Origin: Candidatus Gastranaerophilales bacterium
GTDB taxonomy: Bacteria > Cyanobacteriota > Vampirovibrionia > Gastranaerophilales > Gastranaerophilaceae
DNA length: 6,428 nucleotides
Assembly: GCA_947628355.1 (NCBI GenBank)
Contig: CANQZO010000114.1
Location: forward strand, 1 to 6,428
Direction of reading: 5' to 3'
Under the pieces are notes generated by a model, which worked only from the letters and a program-made list of their open reading frames with translations, did no database searches and was not told the DNA's origin. Positions 6,325-6,428 of the stretch are shown piece after piece. Position numbers and translations under genes: made by a program. How positions within the stretch are numbered: the first letter of the stretch is position 1; every line of letters starts with the position of its first letter.

Positions 6325-6428
6325 TATAGTTAAACTTCTTTGCGAGGCAGTGTCAAAGCGAGGACTGTTTGAGCCTCACAAAGTGAGGCGAGTTCCGCAG
6401 CTCGAGCCGAGTTTAGAAGTTATCTATA
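6325..6428. other. Foldable intergenic element with imperfect terminal inverted repeats
   Basis: This segment is clearly richer in G and C than the flanking A-rich DNA. Its ends match in inverse orientation: TATAG (6325-6329) pairs with CTATA (6424-6428), and AACTTCT (6333-6339) pairs with AGAAGTT (6415-6421), separated by a small 3/2 mismatch. Inside, GCCTCAC (6373-6379) and GTGAGGC (6383-6389) form a perfect 7-bp stem with an AAA loop. Outside this stem CTG (6365-6367) can pair with CAG (6398-6400), and CGAG (6359-6362) with CTCG (6401-6404). GCGAGG occurs twice in direct orientation (6342 and 6358). It could be a MITE/REP-like repeat, a structured RNA or part of a transcription-termination region. 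It may continue past the window edge. No protein reading is convincing, and the strand is unknown. Confidence 0.6.

Noticed and set aside
6323..6356. Possible minus-strand promoter for gltX: TTGACA (6351-6356) and TATACT (6323-6328)
   Set aside because: Both boxes match well but the spacer is 22 nt, too long for sigma70. The box at the proper 17-nt distance (TTAACT) matches only three of six positions.
6170..6428. T-box or other known riboswitch upstream of gltX
   Set aside because: No T-box sequence (TGGNACC type) on the minus strand, and the region next to the gene is too poor in C to form the needed stems. The foldable element further up does not match a riboswitch I know.
6325..6428. Intrinsic terminator of a neighbouring gene
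   Set aside because: The 7-bp hairpin is not followed by a T run on either strand within the proper distance. The nearest T-rich stretch on the minus strand is over 60 nt away.

Overview
The window is AT-rich, gene-dense bacterial DNA with one larger non-coding stretch at the right end. Ordinary Shine-Dalgarno sites (AAGGA, AGGAG, GGAGAG), very short gaps between genes, Lys/Asn/Ile-rich proteins and an exported protein with a type I signal peptide suggest a low-GC bacterium. The glutamyl-tRNA synthetase carries N-L-H-I-G-T-A-R-T-A at its first signature, a form I associate with cyanobacterial enzymes. With the low GC this makes a non-photosynthetic relative of Cyanobacteria (Melainabacteria/Gastranaerophilales, from gut or similar habitats) my best guess. 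This is an inference from memory, not a search.

Layout, left to right. (1) Positions 1-1127, minus strand: a two-gene operon, a soluble family 2 glycosyltransferase followed by a secreted von Willebrand factor A (VWA) domain protein that runs off the left edge. (2) Positions 1128-1184: a very short divergent promoter region in which two sigma70-like promoters interlock, with overlapping -10 boxes. (3) Positions 1185-3702, plus strand: a TPR-GAF-HD-GYP protein (probable cyclic-di-GMP phosphodiesterase) and a NarL/FixJ-type response regulator, 7 nt apart. (4) Positions 3691-6157, minus strand: gltX and then a second family 2 glycosyltransferase 4 nt downstream; its 3' end overlaps the end of the response regulator by 12 nt. 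(5) Positions 6158-6428: a nearly G-free, A-rich leader holding 9-bp tandem repeats, then a more GC-rich, highly foldable segment with imperfect inverted repeats at its ends.

The middle operon looks like a small signalling module: a cytoplasmic sensor/phosphodiesterase beside a DNA-binding regulator, with no histidine kinase in view. The flanking glycosyltransferases suggest nearby surface or lipid-linked glycan synthesis, but their substrates cannot be read from sequence. The least explained parts are the foldable element at 6325-6428 and the symmetric divergent promoter. The HD-GYP protein also carries an unusual GYF in place of GYP.
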